Assembly (NCBI GenBank): GCA_002633005.1
Contig: NMRA01000320.1
Location: 448,912-512,911 of the forward strand
Reading direction: 5' to 3'
Length of the DNA stretch: 64,000 bases
Source: Phoronis australis
Lineage: Eukaryota > Phoronida > Phoronidae
A program made the position numbers and the translations under genes. The stretch's first letter is position 1. The number at the start of each line of letters is the position of its first letter. The notes under the pieces were generated by a model that was not told the DNA's origin, ran no database searches, and was given only the letters and a program-made list of their open reading frames with translations. Of the stretch, positions 1-11,862 are shown in pieces.

Positions 1-3000
1 ATGGAAAAATTGTATAATACAAACTGGAAGTCTAAAAGTTACTATGGCTGGGAAGAAAGTCTTTCAAGTCTCTGCTAGTATAGGACAGTTGCGATGTGCG
101 CATTAACTACGAGGGCCTCTCCACTGTGTTTAGACCAGGTTGTCCTGCGATTTCGGCATCTACTCCCAGGATGAAAGTCGTGTACATGCATTTGATTTAA
201 GCCTAGTGGGAAGGCAAGGTTGGGGACCCGGAAAGACAGAGAGGTGCCAAGGCAGGAGTTTGATGTGCGTACATAATAAAGGATTCTAAAACTTCATGTC
301 ATGGAAAAATAACAGTCTTCACATTGTATCACTAGTACAGCGTTCAACTCCGAAACCAAAGTCTGAGTTGCCAATGGTTGTTTCTGAGGGACAGTTACGT
401 CATTGTGAAGCGATTAGAAAGTGTTAGACGGTTTGAATTTGCTTCATATTTTTATAAAGAAAACATTGGATGGTAATTAAGAATGCCAACACTGACAAGG
501 AGATGTAGCTGAGAATGACTGGTTCATGGTCAGACGAAATGTCAAAGAATAAGCGTTTGCTTGGATAAAAACTGAAAATGTAGCTTTTCATGAAAGCGGA
601 AGCAGCATTGTAAATTCTTCGTAGGACCATGGCCAGTCTGCTCATGTTATGATGATCAGGGAACCGGCAGCCCAAAATTGTAATTGTAATCCGCCACTTT
701 GCACATGTTATTTATTGACTTATCCAAGGCTTTTGACACAGTCAGTAGATTGGTTGTCCAAATCAATTTATTGATATTAATATTTTATCTGTCAACGCGC
801 ATGCTTGGGATTGTGCAGTAAAAGCTCTGCATTCTGCAACTCTCCACAGTTGTGGTTCTCGAAAGTAGACATAGTTATAAAGAAAAGATTTCAGAGCAAA
901 CACAGCTCGTGATAGAAAAAGGATAACGTTAGTGTGGTTATTGAGGAAAGACGACTGTATGATAGGTATGTTGTTCGCTCACAAATTTGTAAACTTTTTT
1001 ATAAATCAGTCAACAATGGAGTCCAAGAAGAAACGGTCTCATAAAATTAGTGCAATCTAGTAGTTCACAAAATATGTAAATCTATTACGGCATCAGAACT
1101 GACTAAAATTGGACAACTGTACCTGAATTGTGTCTCATTCCACTCAGCCCCGTACGTGTGGAATTCACTGGCAAAAGTTCCCTGGTTGGTATACCTGTAA
1201 TGTAATGAGGACCTTTTCAAGTGACAGCTTAAAGAGGCCTGGAACGCGATATACAAACTAAATTGCAATATTGAAAGTGGTTCTCTGGCACTGAAACATA
1301 ATTTAACCTGCTCGCCAGATATTTTTAGGGTTTGTTCGTAAAGACTTTTTTTAAGTTCTGTTGATATCATAGCATTTTATTTTTGTTTCAAATTTCAAAA
1401 AAACGACCTGTCAACTGCTCGCCACTGCGTCGATTTTTCTCCCACAAGGCAAAGCACGTCTCCTTATTTGGTATGACAAGGATTAGACGTAGCAGATTTC
1501 CCTTATATGGAAAATGTGCACTTTTACCTCAAGCGACTTCAAGCAACCGACTGTGAGCGCATGGGTACATTTATAACAAGCGAGATTAGAAACCCTAAGG
1601 TAACCACAGAGTTTTTCCTTCGCGAGAATATCAAATACTGTGAATTTTGTGTTTTTTCTGAAAATTTCCTCACAGGGTCAAGTGAATTACTCTTTTCTAG
1701 ATCAGTTGCGAGATGGCACTTTCGTCAAGAATTGTTTGTAAGATATATTTGACGACCTTTTTATGTTCCATGCCTATTTAAGAACGCCAGAAACCAATGA
1801 AGTTAGGTAGATTCTAAGACCTCTTGTTGCTGCCTAGGCGATTGCAGTTACTGAAAAAAGTTTTCTATTTCCACTTTTTATTGGAAATCTACAGTTAAGA
1901 AAACTTGCTGATAAGGGAAAGTTATTTTGTTGTCAAGTTTAATAAGAATGATCAGTTATTTCCAAGTTATCTTTCCACCAATAGGATTTTGTGAACGTGA
2001 CCACTGAATAAAGAACAATACTGAGTAAATTCTTGGAAGCAAAATTCCAGTTTCATACACAGCATTCATGAAAATTACAGAAGATAGTTCACCATGATGA
2101 AAACCAAACGGTGCCTTGAGACAACATTGCCACTTCAAACCATAGAGAAAATCAAACAAAACCATGTCAGGATTATATTTTACAACCCACTCACTTTGTT
2201 ACTCGTGTTAAATAATAAGGATCTATCGGCCAGTAGGGACCCCAATGCAATGTCTGGCCAGCCTGCGTTATTCCTATCTGTTCTCCGTCTGGTAAGGTCA
2301 AATTCTGGTTTCCTATAAATAAAAAGCACTCACATGTATAATAAACAATTCTAATCTCACTTCCAAACTTCCTGAAGTAATTCGTTGTAGTCTTTGAAAG
2401 CATAAATATTACACGCCATGTGTGTTACCTCTACCCTCACCCACCTCGCGTTTCAACCAAATCTATTTCCCCAGACGCTGGCCAGATGCCATATTCCTCA
2501 TGGGTTGGTAATAACCACAACGCTGAAACGAAATGAAAATATTTTGTTGAAGTCAATGATGGGGCCAATTTGACTCGAACGCTCATTTGTACAGATATGA
2601 TTTTGTCAGACGTGTACGCACTGAACGGAGGTTGAAGTTCAATAATTAATTAAATGTTAGTTTCTACTCATCAGATGAATAAAACCAAGTTCTAACCATT
2701 ATAACATTATTTTCTACATAACAATGAGGAAATGTTTCTCTTAAAGTTATTTAGACCTTAGAAAGATGTCCAAATTTGAGTAAATTCGGAGCATCATATC
2801 CAGGAAATGAATGTTCGGATTCACATGAAATTTTCAGAGGCTACATTTTAAACATTGTTCTCCGGGCTGTAAGAAATTGTTTCTAAAATGTTCCATTATT
2901 GGGTGATAATATATTTCCTTTCATGCTTTTCACGAAAACAACCAAAAGTCACATAAATTGTAATGATAATTAAAACACTATTATGGAAAGTTCATCTTGA

Positions 3001-3049
3001 ACTGAACATTTGTTTCAAATAAAATTTCATCGTGTTGTTGATACCGTTC
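1..3049. other. Non-coding stretch, no gene recognised
   Basis: I see no recognisable exon, RNA gene or clear transposon end here. The open frames are short, lack family motifs and overlap on both strands, as expected of AT-rich non-coding DNA. Confidence 0.5.
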
Positions 3050-3235
3050 TTATTTTGCTATCACTATTCTTTTTTGCTAGATTTTAATAAAAAACAAGGT
3101 CACGTGACCAATCATTGACAGATTAGTTAAATATCAAAAATCAAACTCTGCAGGCTTTCTGCTCGCAAAAAATCACACTTTTTCTGAATTAAAATCAATA
3201 GTTTTGTAGCTAATTGCCGTGTAAATACATAACCT
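3050..3235 (+). repeat. Dispersed repeat family A, copy 1 (GGTCACGTGACC core)
   Basis: This copy carries the palindrome GGTCACGTGACC at 3098-3109. About 40 bases later it reads CAAACTCTGCAGGCTTTCTG. The same order recurs at 11575-11735 and, reversed, at 8390-8530. No terminal inverted repeat was identified, so the class is unknown. Confidence 0.5.
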
Positions 3236-4596
3236 TGTCGATAAGATCCTTCATTATCTTAAATGTGCTAACATCAGTGTATCTGACTTTCGTCAAGAGA
3301 TTTCTTTATTGCCATGCCCGTTGATCTAAAAATATGTGCATTTCGTAAATCCCAGTCGTGTACGTAATTTATTTTCTTTACAATATTATTTTTTCAAAGT
3401 CATAGGAAGTGGCGATCAGTAGTATTCTATTATGACGGCTATGGCAGATTTCAAATGAAACGAAGCGGGAGGATTTTCTTCTTAAAGATACAGTACAAGC
3501 CAAAATATTCAGACAAATTTTCCCGGAATTCTCCGACATGACGGCTGGACGGAAGCCGAATTCACCGTCAGAGTAGTCTTCCGTCACGTGACCGAGAACG
3601 AAGAAGAATAAACAAGAAAGTAAGATATGTGGCTAAGCCATTCTGAAATTTTCTATAATTTTGTCGCCCTGGTGATTATTAGCAGTCACTTTAGCTGTTA
3701 GCAAAGTTTACCGTCATGACGGGGAAGCGGTATTTTGGCTGGTAGCATGTGTCTTGTACATCTTATCACTCGAGTCATTCACTTGTAATATGTCTTTGAC
3801 AATGGTGCTACAAAAACTTGGTGTCATTCGATTTTCTACATTAATGCATTCACCAGTCCAACCACCCATTCCACCATTCACTTATCAAAACATAAATCCT
3901 GGCACACGAACCTTTAAAAAGCTGCAAATGCCTGACTAACCTGGCCAAATCCAATCTCCCGCAGGCATCATCGCTCTTATTTCGATCTTGCCATACTTAA
4001 AGTTGAACATTTTATCGCTGCGCATCCTAGCGGATTGTATGGGAGGCGGGAAGACATTCGACTTGCAACCTTGAGGTCGTTTTGCTCCCGTGCAGAAATC
4101 TTGAAAGACAATATATTTCGCCATCGATGACAGCAGTTATAAAGATCAGACCCTCCGACAAGCATCGGCACACTGTTGAAAAACTTTTACTTTTGATACG
4201 CTTTTTTCATTTTCAAAGAAGAAAAATCTACATGTATGACTATTTTCTAAAATGTTATATTTGACGTTGAACTCCAGATCCATTACAAGTTATGAATATT
4301 TTGCAACAAGCAACTTGTTGATATAACACCTGACTGCTATTTTGTCATTTAAGCTAGAGAGAGCTGATCTGATTTTTAGGTATGGCATACCCCTACTCAC
4401 GTTTTCTTTTCAGATATTCTCCCCCAGCAGAAGATTCGGTAGGCATATTTGAAGACAACGTCTGAAATTATAAAACCAACTTTTCGCTTATAAACACTTT
4501 ACCCTGCTCAACACAATTAAGATTCCGAGTGTTTAGTAACTCGGGGACCATAAAACAAATGATCAGAGCTGGATAAGACAGCAAGAGGTGCATAGC
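3236..4596. other. Non-coding stretch, no gene recognised
   Basis: Short overlapping open frames only. No splice-flanked exon with a recognisable motif was found on either strand. Confidence 0.4.
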
Positions 4597-5240
4597 ATCC
4601 AATGCTGTAGTGGGGCGTTAGCGCACGTAGTTGCAGCCAACCACCTTTTTACATTTTATCATAGCAACCACCCTTTTTCATTTTAACGTAGCATGTACGC
4701 GCCGTAAGTGACGGTATATAGTAGGGCGTAGTTTTGATACGATAACTTGCAACATCAAAGCGCTATGCTGACTACAGCATTATTTTCGATCCTTTCGGGG
4801 CGCGCGATCACCAGGCATATGGTCGCCGATGGAATTGTTATTAATAGTTAAAGATAAAGAAACAGTTATGGTGTCACACCATAGGTGGATAAAAGGGGGT
4901 GGACGCTTTGGACACACCCACGGGCGACTAAAAGTCGCCGCCAGAATATCGTTTCTGTGCGTTACGCTACTAATTTCCTTTATAATAATTGTGCATGGGC
5001 CCCCTTCATAGATCGCTTGGAATGCACTCGGACCCCTTTGCCTTCAAATAAGTGTGGTTGGACCCTCTTTCTCCGACATCAAAGATCCGCCACTGCTGAA
5101 TCTATGGAGATACCCACCCGTGAGTCAAAAATAGGCCTACATGTTTATGAGTCAGGTTTGCGAGTTCAATGCACTTTTAATATTCATCACTCACGGCGAT
5201 ACGATGGGCTATGGGCGCCTACTTACCTCTAATTTCACCA
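4597..5240 (+). repeat. Long inverted repeat, left arm
   Basis: This block is closely similar to the reverse complement of 9955-10915. Shared landmarks in order are CCAATGCTG, TGGGGCGT, AGCCAACCACCTTTTTACAT, GTGTCACACCATAGGTGGAT and ATACCCACCCGTGAGTCAAA. The two arms are 4.7 kb apart in opposite orientation. They could be two insertions of one non-autonomous element or the long terminal inverted repeats of a single larger element. The open frame here (4885-5232) is mirrored by one in the other arm, but neither resembles a protein I know. Confidence 0.65.
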
Positions 5241-5295
5241 ATACAGCACTGATAGCATCGTGTATCAACATGACAAAGTAAGCCTTGAAAGCAGA

Positions 5296-5532
5296 CTAAA
5301 CCATCAGTAGAAATACTGCAGCTTCGGCAGGATGAAAGCACGGCGTGCGACAATCAATAAGGTCTTTTAGTTTAGAGCAACAGGCTCTACACTGTTGAAG
5401 TTTATCTACTAATAGAGGAAATTGGCACGTGCGGGAGGTGTAGGGCAGTTCCGTAGGATTAAAATTGTAAAAGAAACTGCCCGGATTGTCACAAACCTGC
5501 ACAGTGGATATACCCAGACATATCCTCATGTT
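5296..5532 (-). pseudogene. Cysteine-rich ORF fragment, unidentified
   Basis: The minus-strand open frame runs to a stop at 5296. It contains a Cys-pair segment with the residues CQFPLLVDKLQQCRACC followed by further cysteines, and a possible acceptor CACTGTGCAG lies just upstream of it near 5505. Similar hydrophobic stretches followed by a C-x2-C pair occur in transposon-associated proteins that I cannot name with certainty. There is no start codon context and no matching neighbouring exon. I treat it as debris between the two long inverted repeats. It could also be chance. Confidence 0.2.
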
Positions 5533-6122
5533 TTCTTTGCTTGTGAGGTATGCAAGGAGGAGAGGGTACAGCTCTTCCAGGTACTCGAACAATACCCCAA
5601 TGTTTATAAAAAAATATTCTGAAATTCCGAAATTGTACAACAAAATTAATTTCTTTCTGTATGGATGTCAAGAACTTAACTCAAACGAAAATAAGGTTTT
5701 ATTTGAAATAGTATCAGAAATTCTTTATAACATTAAATCTCTTTGTGTGAGTGGATAGAATTTTATACATCTGTATGAAAATGAATTATTTTCATTCGTT
5801 GTCATATATCATTGTATGCTTAACATCATTTTTTTTATTTATGTATTCGCATATAATCATTGTATATAGACTTCTTTGTATTTTTTTTACCCAGATCTAA
5901 TGCCTCTTGGCGCTTTCTGAGTTATGTATATTCATTGTATTCTGAAGATTTCGTAATAAACATTAAAAAAGTGACTTTCAAATCCATTGCCATTAAATGA
6001 CAGGGCTAACAAGGCGTGGGTGATGATGTAGCCAATACTCAGTTCAAACGACTGGTGATTATAAAGGGAGCTACAAAGAAGCTTGGCGTTTTTTCACATA
6101 ATTAATTTATCTTTTACTTTTA

Positions 6123-7030
6123 CAGATCTGTACAAAGCAGGTTGACACAGATGTCCGTCAGACGACCTCGTGGAGTCATTCTGGTGCTCCCTACATGCTT
6201 CTTGAAGCGCGGTACTTGGCTATTCAGCATTTGCATATAGACTTGTCAGAGCAGTCCAATCTCACCCTTGGTGTCCAGGGAACCACTAAATTTGGCTTTC
6301 ACTATAGCGCTGGAAACATCTAGTTCACGAACGGTCAGACCCTAATGTTAATTCTAGGACTGTGCGGCATGACATCTGGCGATGCTGAGGCTTCAATTTC
6401 CTACTGACCACCCAAGGCATGCTCACCGAGGTGTCTCAAGAAGATACTCTGAGCGACTCATTCCTGAAGAAGGCCGTGTCAAAGATGTGCAACACTGTAA
6501 CTGACCAGGCCAACGCCTGCAAGAAATTGAATGGTTTGCTGCACCAGTGGACAGCTCGTTCACAATGAGAAGAGTCATGTGATCCTGAGAAACAAACACT
6601 CTAGAACAATTTCTGGTACTTCCTTCATTATATTTTGTTTGGCCGATCAAGCTGATAAGACCGTTTGATGTCCTGGGAAACACCATACAAGGTGGTAGGC
6701 AGACTGGGTTAATGTCGTTTCCAGGTGGATACGTCACTAAAGAACAACTCGTCTAGAACACACCATCTGCAAATCTAGCTGTACATGACCGTGTTCGCGA
6801 ACGATCTGGCAAGCCGAAGCAAGGCAGAAGGTTTGGTTGACAATGTTCATCAGAAGTCTTCTAAATGTAACGGTTTCAATAAATTATTTGAGGATGCAGT
6901 TGGCACTATAATATTTAGTACTACCCTTTTCTACACTGTCAGCAGCGATGTATGAACCAAGCAGGTACAGGAGTTGATGTTCACTAGCTCCCAGATTATC
7001 ACCCAGCACCTGCTGAGGCGGGACCACTTA
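6123..7030 (+). pseudogene. Decayed ORF of a lineage-expanded, transposon-like protein
   Basis: Downstream of an acceptor-like tract (TTTTACAG ending near 6124) the plus strand reads on for about 65 codons, with the phrases LLEARYLAIQHL and SNLTLGVQGTTKFGFHYSAG, then hits a stop. Coding similarity seems to continue in shifting frames past 6900, for example a CNTVTDQANACKKLNGLLH segment near 6490, with several stops and frameshifts. The wording resembles large uncharacterised multi-copy proteins of marine invertebrates that behave like transposable-element genes. That match is from memory and not verified. It sits between two long inverted repeats, which would suit an old DNA element. It is not functional as it stands. 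Confidence 0.4.
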
Positions 7031-8389
7031 AACAGAAGCAGACAGGGTTGTGAATGAGACACACTTACGTCCCACGCGACGTTATCGGATGTCCGCCATT
7101 TTTTGTTTAATTCTTTCGACCATTGTGCTAAATGTTATGATAACAGATGAATTTGGTCTCAAACCTGAAATTGCTGCTTTTGGCTTCGCACTCGTTGAGA
7201 CATTCCCAGTTGAAATGGTTTCATAATGGGATACGGTAGTAACATTCCTATGTAAGCGGGATAACGTAACGCTATTATAACATTGCACCTGACCAACGTT
7301 TTTGTGCTGCTGAGTCAATTTAAAGAAAACACGAAAGATACTTAGTTTTTACATTGGGTAGCTGTATAGCCTACGATGTGACGTCAGCACTGCAAGGGTT
7401 CATTGCTTTATAATTTACATAATTACTCGTCAACTGATTTTGACAGTTACAAACAAATTTTAGGAGATTAGTGCCTCAGGGGTATGCAGGTTAGAACCAA
7501 ATTAAACTTAATCCTTGTATTGGCGGTTCCCACCAATACTCGTTCTGTCAGTTTGGTAACCTTTTAAGCAACAAGTGCCATCTTTGAATAATTTTGCCAG
7601 TCTAAAGTAACTATTTCTGAATTTGAAGTTTTGGTGAATTTTGACGTAGTTAAAGAAATTCGGAGAAATCTACATCAGATGCTCCAATGGCAAATTTCAG
7701 AAACTTGTGTGTTTGAAAAGGAAAAGGCTGCAACGTGTTGCTATCATGTTCCAAGTTAGGCCTACATAGATGTGTTGCAAGTACCTCTGCTTTAGCAGTA
7801 CGTAGTGATGTGGTGAAGGGGAGTAAGATAGGCATTTATTGTTAATTTTTGAAATGACATAATCAGCCGCAATGAAGCATGATTTCATCAGTTGTTTGGA
7901 GTAATTTTATAAAGATAATTCGATTTTCTTACGCGAATATTTTGTCTTATGTTTTTATCTTCGCAAAAATTAATCTGCGAGGCTCATGACCCTGGACTTC
8001 TCCTCGACAGTTGGAACCACGTGACCTTCAGGTGCCACCTTAGGCTATTTGAGCTACGAGGCAACGAAACTGTGCGTGCTACATTGAGTCGTCATGGATA
8101 GACAGCCGGATCACGAATTCTACGACTGACTTAAATCTGTAAAGCAAACTTTTCGGCAGAGAGAGAGTTTAAAACGAACTTACCGGTTTGATGTAGAGAA
8201 TTCCATCGCGAACGTACGAATTTGTTCGATTATTCACGTACTTTTGAAACTGAAAACGAAATTTAAAATCGTAAAAACCCCATTGGAAGACGAATGTAGG
8301 CCTACACTGTATTACAAAACATTCATCAGGAAAACAGTCAAGGCTACGGAGGATCTTAACGACAAGTATGTGTATAAGTCAAATATCTA
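7031..8389. other. Non-coding stretch, no gene recognised
   Basis: No exon with a recognisable motif. The palindrome-like TAGGCCTACA occurs near 7758 and 8297. Open frames at 7082-7318 and 7650-7888 have no family signature. Confidence 0.4.
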
Positions 8390-8530
8390 CAAAACCATAG
8401 ATTACAACACAATATAAGAATGTGTTTTCTTAGCGGACAGGCTGTTAGAATTTGATTTTTCTTTCTACCAGTCAGCCATTAATTGGGTCACGTGACCATA
8501 TCTTTTTAATTACATTTAGCAAAAAGAAAG
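8390..8530 (-). repeat. Dispersed repeat family A, copy 2, reversed
   Basis: Reverse complement of the family seen at 3050 and 11575. GGTCACGTGACC lies at 8486-8497, and the CAAATTCTAACAGCCTGTC-like segment lies on its other side, as expected for an inverted copy. Confidence 0.45.
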
Positions 8531-9167
8531 ATAATTTGGCAACAAAATAACGAAATCAATAACGTGACCAAATGTAGTTTGATTTAAATATATATGAAAT
8601 CTCAAGAACGCTGTTACTGGCACCATTACAAAAAACGCCATAACTCTAGTAGCATCGCATGATCGAAAACCACTGATTTTATTTTCATGAGAATGTCACG
8701 TGCGCACTCGTCGCTCTTAATGTTTTAATATCACTTAAATGTGACACTAGCTTAACTCGCACCTCCATCTGCAAGTGCTTAGACTCTGACGTTCAAGATT
8801 TACCTGCTTAAACTTCTGGTCACTAAAGTTGTTTTTAAAATACAGTATTTCTATATGTTCTCAAAGTAACTTCCTGTTACCTACTTTTTCCTAAAAATAA
8901 CATTCCTTTCCACTACTTTTAAGCAAAAAAAAACGTGAAATCAAGAAAAACTTACACTAGTTTATATTAGCCCATACCAAGACTGTATCGGTTGTAGCCT
9001 AAAATTCACTTGTAATCGAGAGGCTGACTAAATGAAAGCAGTCAAAATTTGAACTGTTGGAAACACTTTCTGATTTCCCTGTACTGAATCCTTAGTGTCC
9101 ATCTAGATGCTCTTTCTGACAACTGAAACAAAGTCTTGCCATGCAAAAGGAAAATTTCCACCGCCTC

Positions 9168-9313
9168 CCGTTCAGTTACGGCAGGACCTCGCTAAAAAGC
9201 AAGACTTCGCGAGATAACGTGAGATATTGCTATGTATTTCCAGTGAGAACACGCGACTTTGGCTAGATTTTAGCTAGGTCCTAGCGTAGGTCTTAACGTT
9301 ACTGAACGCACGC
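9168..9313 (+). mobile_element. MITE family B, copy 1 (CGTTCAGTTACG ends)
   Basis: A compact element of about 145 bp with imperfect terminal inverted repeats: the left end reads CGTTCAGTTACGGCAGGACC and the right end, reverse-complemented, reads GCGTTCAGTAACGTTAAGAC. The middle contains AAGCAAGACTTCGCGAGAT and TTGGCTAGATTTTAGCTAGG. Two further copies lie at 55190-55345 (reversed) and 63428-63572. No ORF is present, so any movement would need a transposase supplied elsewhere. Confidence 0.65.
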
Positions 9314-9954
9314 CCGGTTAGTGTAGAGGAAAGTGTGCTCATTTGTCTTGGTTAAATGCGTTTGCTCAGATAAACAGTGGGAAATAACAGGTTTCCTAAC
9401 AACATTTACTAACTGAAATTTACCCCGCCAAAGTACGTCGTTACTTCGTGGTCCCACAACGAGAAATTCAACGTGTCAAAATTGTCTTCGAATACCAGTC
9501 GCATTCTAGGATGAGCTGAAATTATACCGTACACTTTATCAAATGACCGTCACCCACCACTCGTGATAATCTCACGTTACCATCATCACCCATCATTGAC
9601 CATCGCCATCACACACAACCATACCCATCACCCGCTTATCCGTGACACACCACATATATGCAGGGAAGATAATATAGACAAAATATAGTATAGGTTAATT
9701 TCTAAGGACATTTTCAGCGGCGCCAGTAGTGGCAAAAAATGCCACTGTCGAGAGTTATGCAGAACGTCACTGCAAATTGTGGAGCTCGCGTGACGTAAAA
9801 GGAATTGGGAACAGTCGAAGCAATCCTCGCAAATAATGAAACGAGGAGATTTTACACTGGCTTCATGGATTTACGAGACTTTTAATATGGGTCATCACAA
9901 AATCTTCGTTGAACGTACCAAAGTTAGTGGGTGGTAACAGAGAAGTGCAGTGAC
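9314..9954. other. Non-coding stretch, no gene recognised
   Basis: Contains a short CA/ATC-rich low-complexity segment around 9590-9650. Nothing else is recognisable. Confidence 0.4.
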
Positions 9955-10915
9955 GTAGTGGTAAGATTAGAGGTAAACAGGCGCCCAAAGCCCATCGCAT
10001 CGCCGTGAGTGCTGAATATTAAAAGTGCATTACATTAAACTCGCAAACCTGACTCATAAACATGTAAGCCTATTTTTTGACTCACGGGTGGGTATCTCCA
10101 TAGAATTGGCAGTGGCGGATCTTTGATGTCGGAGAAAGAGGGTCCAACCACACATATTTGAAGGCAAAGGTCCGCGTGCATTCCAAGCGGTCTCTGAAGG
10201 GGGCCCATGTACAATTATAAAGGAAAATAGTAGCGTAACGCACAGAAACGATATATTGGCGGCGACTTTTAGTCGCCCGTGGGTGTGTCCTCGGGGCCCT
10301 TCGCCACCCCCTTTATCCACCTATGGTGTGACACCATAACTGTTTCTTATCTTGAAATATTAATAAAAATTCCATTCTTCGCCGATCATATGCCGGGTGA
10401 TCGCGCGCACCGAAATGATCGGAAACAATGCTGTCGTCAGCATAGCCCTTTGCATGTTATCGTATCAAAACTACGCCCCACTATGTACCGTCACTTGCGG
10501 CGCGTAGACGCTACGTTAAAGTGAAAACAGGTGGTTGCTATGCAGTGGCAGATCTACGTTTTCAGTAAGGGGGTTTAGGATTCGAGCGAATCCGAGGCGC
10601 GTATCGCCGATCGGATGGAAGGTCAGGATGAGGTTCCCCCCTCCCGTGTAAGATTTTTTGTGGTTTTTAGTAGCTGATTTCGTTTTTCTGGCGAAATGTG
10701 TTTCAATTTTCATTTTTAATCCTGTCCCGAGGGGAGGTTTGAACCCCCCTGTAGATCCGCCTCTACTATGATAAAATGTAAAAAGGTGGTTGATTGCAAT
10801 TACGTGTGCTTACCCCCCACTATACCGTAACTTACGGTGGGTAGGCGCTACATTGAAAAGCAAAAAGGTGGTTGGCTGTGCCTACGAGCGCCTACGCCCC
10901 ACTGCAGCATTGGAG
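9955..10915 (-). repeat. Long inverted repeat, right arm, with nested insertion
   Basis: Reverse-complement partner of 4597-5240. It is longer for two reasons: a 223-bp element is inserted at 10543-10765, and part of the GGGGCGTAGGCGC / AGCCAACCACC end is duplicated around 10780-10910. Apart from these, the landmark blocks occur in the same order. Confidence 0.65.
10543..10765. mobile_element. hAT-like MITE nested in the right arm
   Basis: The left end is CAGTGGCAGATCTAC and the right end, reverse-complemented, is TAGAGGCGGATCTAC. Both run into G-rich stretches, a look common in animal hAT elements that start CAGNGGCGGAT. The pentamer CTATG flanks both sides (10538-10542 and 10766-10770). 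The paralogous arm at about 4640-4690 has the uninterrupted sequence TTGCTATGATAAAATG (as reverse complement), an empty site with CTATG once. The 5-bp duplication fits hAT groups that make 5-bp target duplications. Confidence 0.7.
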
Positions 10916-11574
10916 AAGCGTAGGTAATATGCTAATTAAACTTACCCAAACCAGGTAATTAAAACAAAATAGTATGCCGAGTGGGTCTCGTTTTCAAAAA
11001 GTTTCGCAAAGCTGAAAATTGTGTGAGCGGGCGGATGAAAATTTATAATAAATCAATTGGACGAATTTTTTTCTCCATAATTTTACTGATTCCTCAACTA
11101 TAAGAAATATGTTTTAATTATTATAGTAACAATAAAACGTGAGCAATCTGCACTCACAAAGCATTTGATGTTAGACACAATCCATTTGCACTTGTAGCTC
11201 ATTAAAACTCGCCAATACCATTTGGTTGAGCTCTAAACACGAGTGAAAAACGTATCGGTAAAGCCCGGTGTATTGGTAAGAATTACATTACGGTTATGTA
11301 GTATCCTAGGAGAATGTCGAAACTTGGCTAACTTCGGAACATCTCATCTGAGAAATCGGGCTTATCCTATATATACGAGTCTTTCACATACTATGTTTTA
11401 TGCAAAACTCTCCAAAAAGATATTAGCATTTGTTTTAAAGGTTTCATTTTTGCATGATGTGAGGGGTTATAAAAATGGACTTTTATAATTTCCAAGCAAA
11501 AACAAAAACGAAATGGTATTCTGTGGTTTTTGCAATTTTAAATTTCTGTGAAAATTTGATCATGAACCTTTCTT

Positions 11575-11735
11575 TTATGCTCAATTTTACGAAAAAGACA
11601 TGATCACGTGACCCAATTAATGGTGCATTGTTAAAAAGTAAAAATTCAAACTCTATAGGCTTTCTATATTAAGAAAATACATACTGGAATAAAATCTGTA
11701 ATTTTATTAGATATTCGGCAAAATTGGCGGACCTG
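11575..11735 (+). repeat. Dispersed repeat family A, copy 3
   Basis: Direct-orientation copy with GATCACGTGACC at 11602-11613, followed by CAAACTCTATAGGCTTTCT, matching the copy at 3050-3235. Confidence 0.5.
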
Positions 11736-11765
11736 TAGAAAAGTTTCAACGTAAACTTAACTTAC

Positions 11766-11862
11766 CACTCGACTTGAAACACTCGTATTTTACAATCATA
11801 TACTTGTTCTTTGTAGAGCACGGAATCCGACATTCTTTTTGGCCAGAACACTTCTTTTTGAT
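11766..11862 (-). CDS. Lectin-like gene, exon 3 or later
   Basis: Acceptor TGTTGTAG, donor GTAAGT, 97 bases. Reads CSGQKECRIPCSTKN then KYMIVKYEC. The final KY-x-x-V-x-Y-x-C is the strongest lectin-like mark. The spacing between the CRIP and KYM parts is about nine residues shorter than the usual family loop. Confidence 0.5.

Noticed and set aside
9590-9650. CA/ATC-rich segment as a microsatellite
   Set aside because: Too irregular to define a repeat unit.
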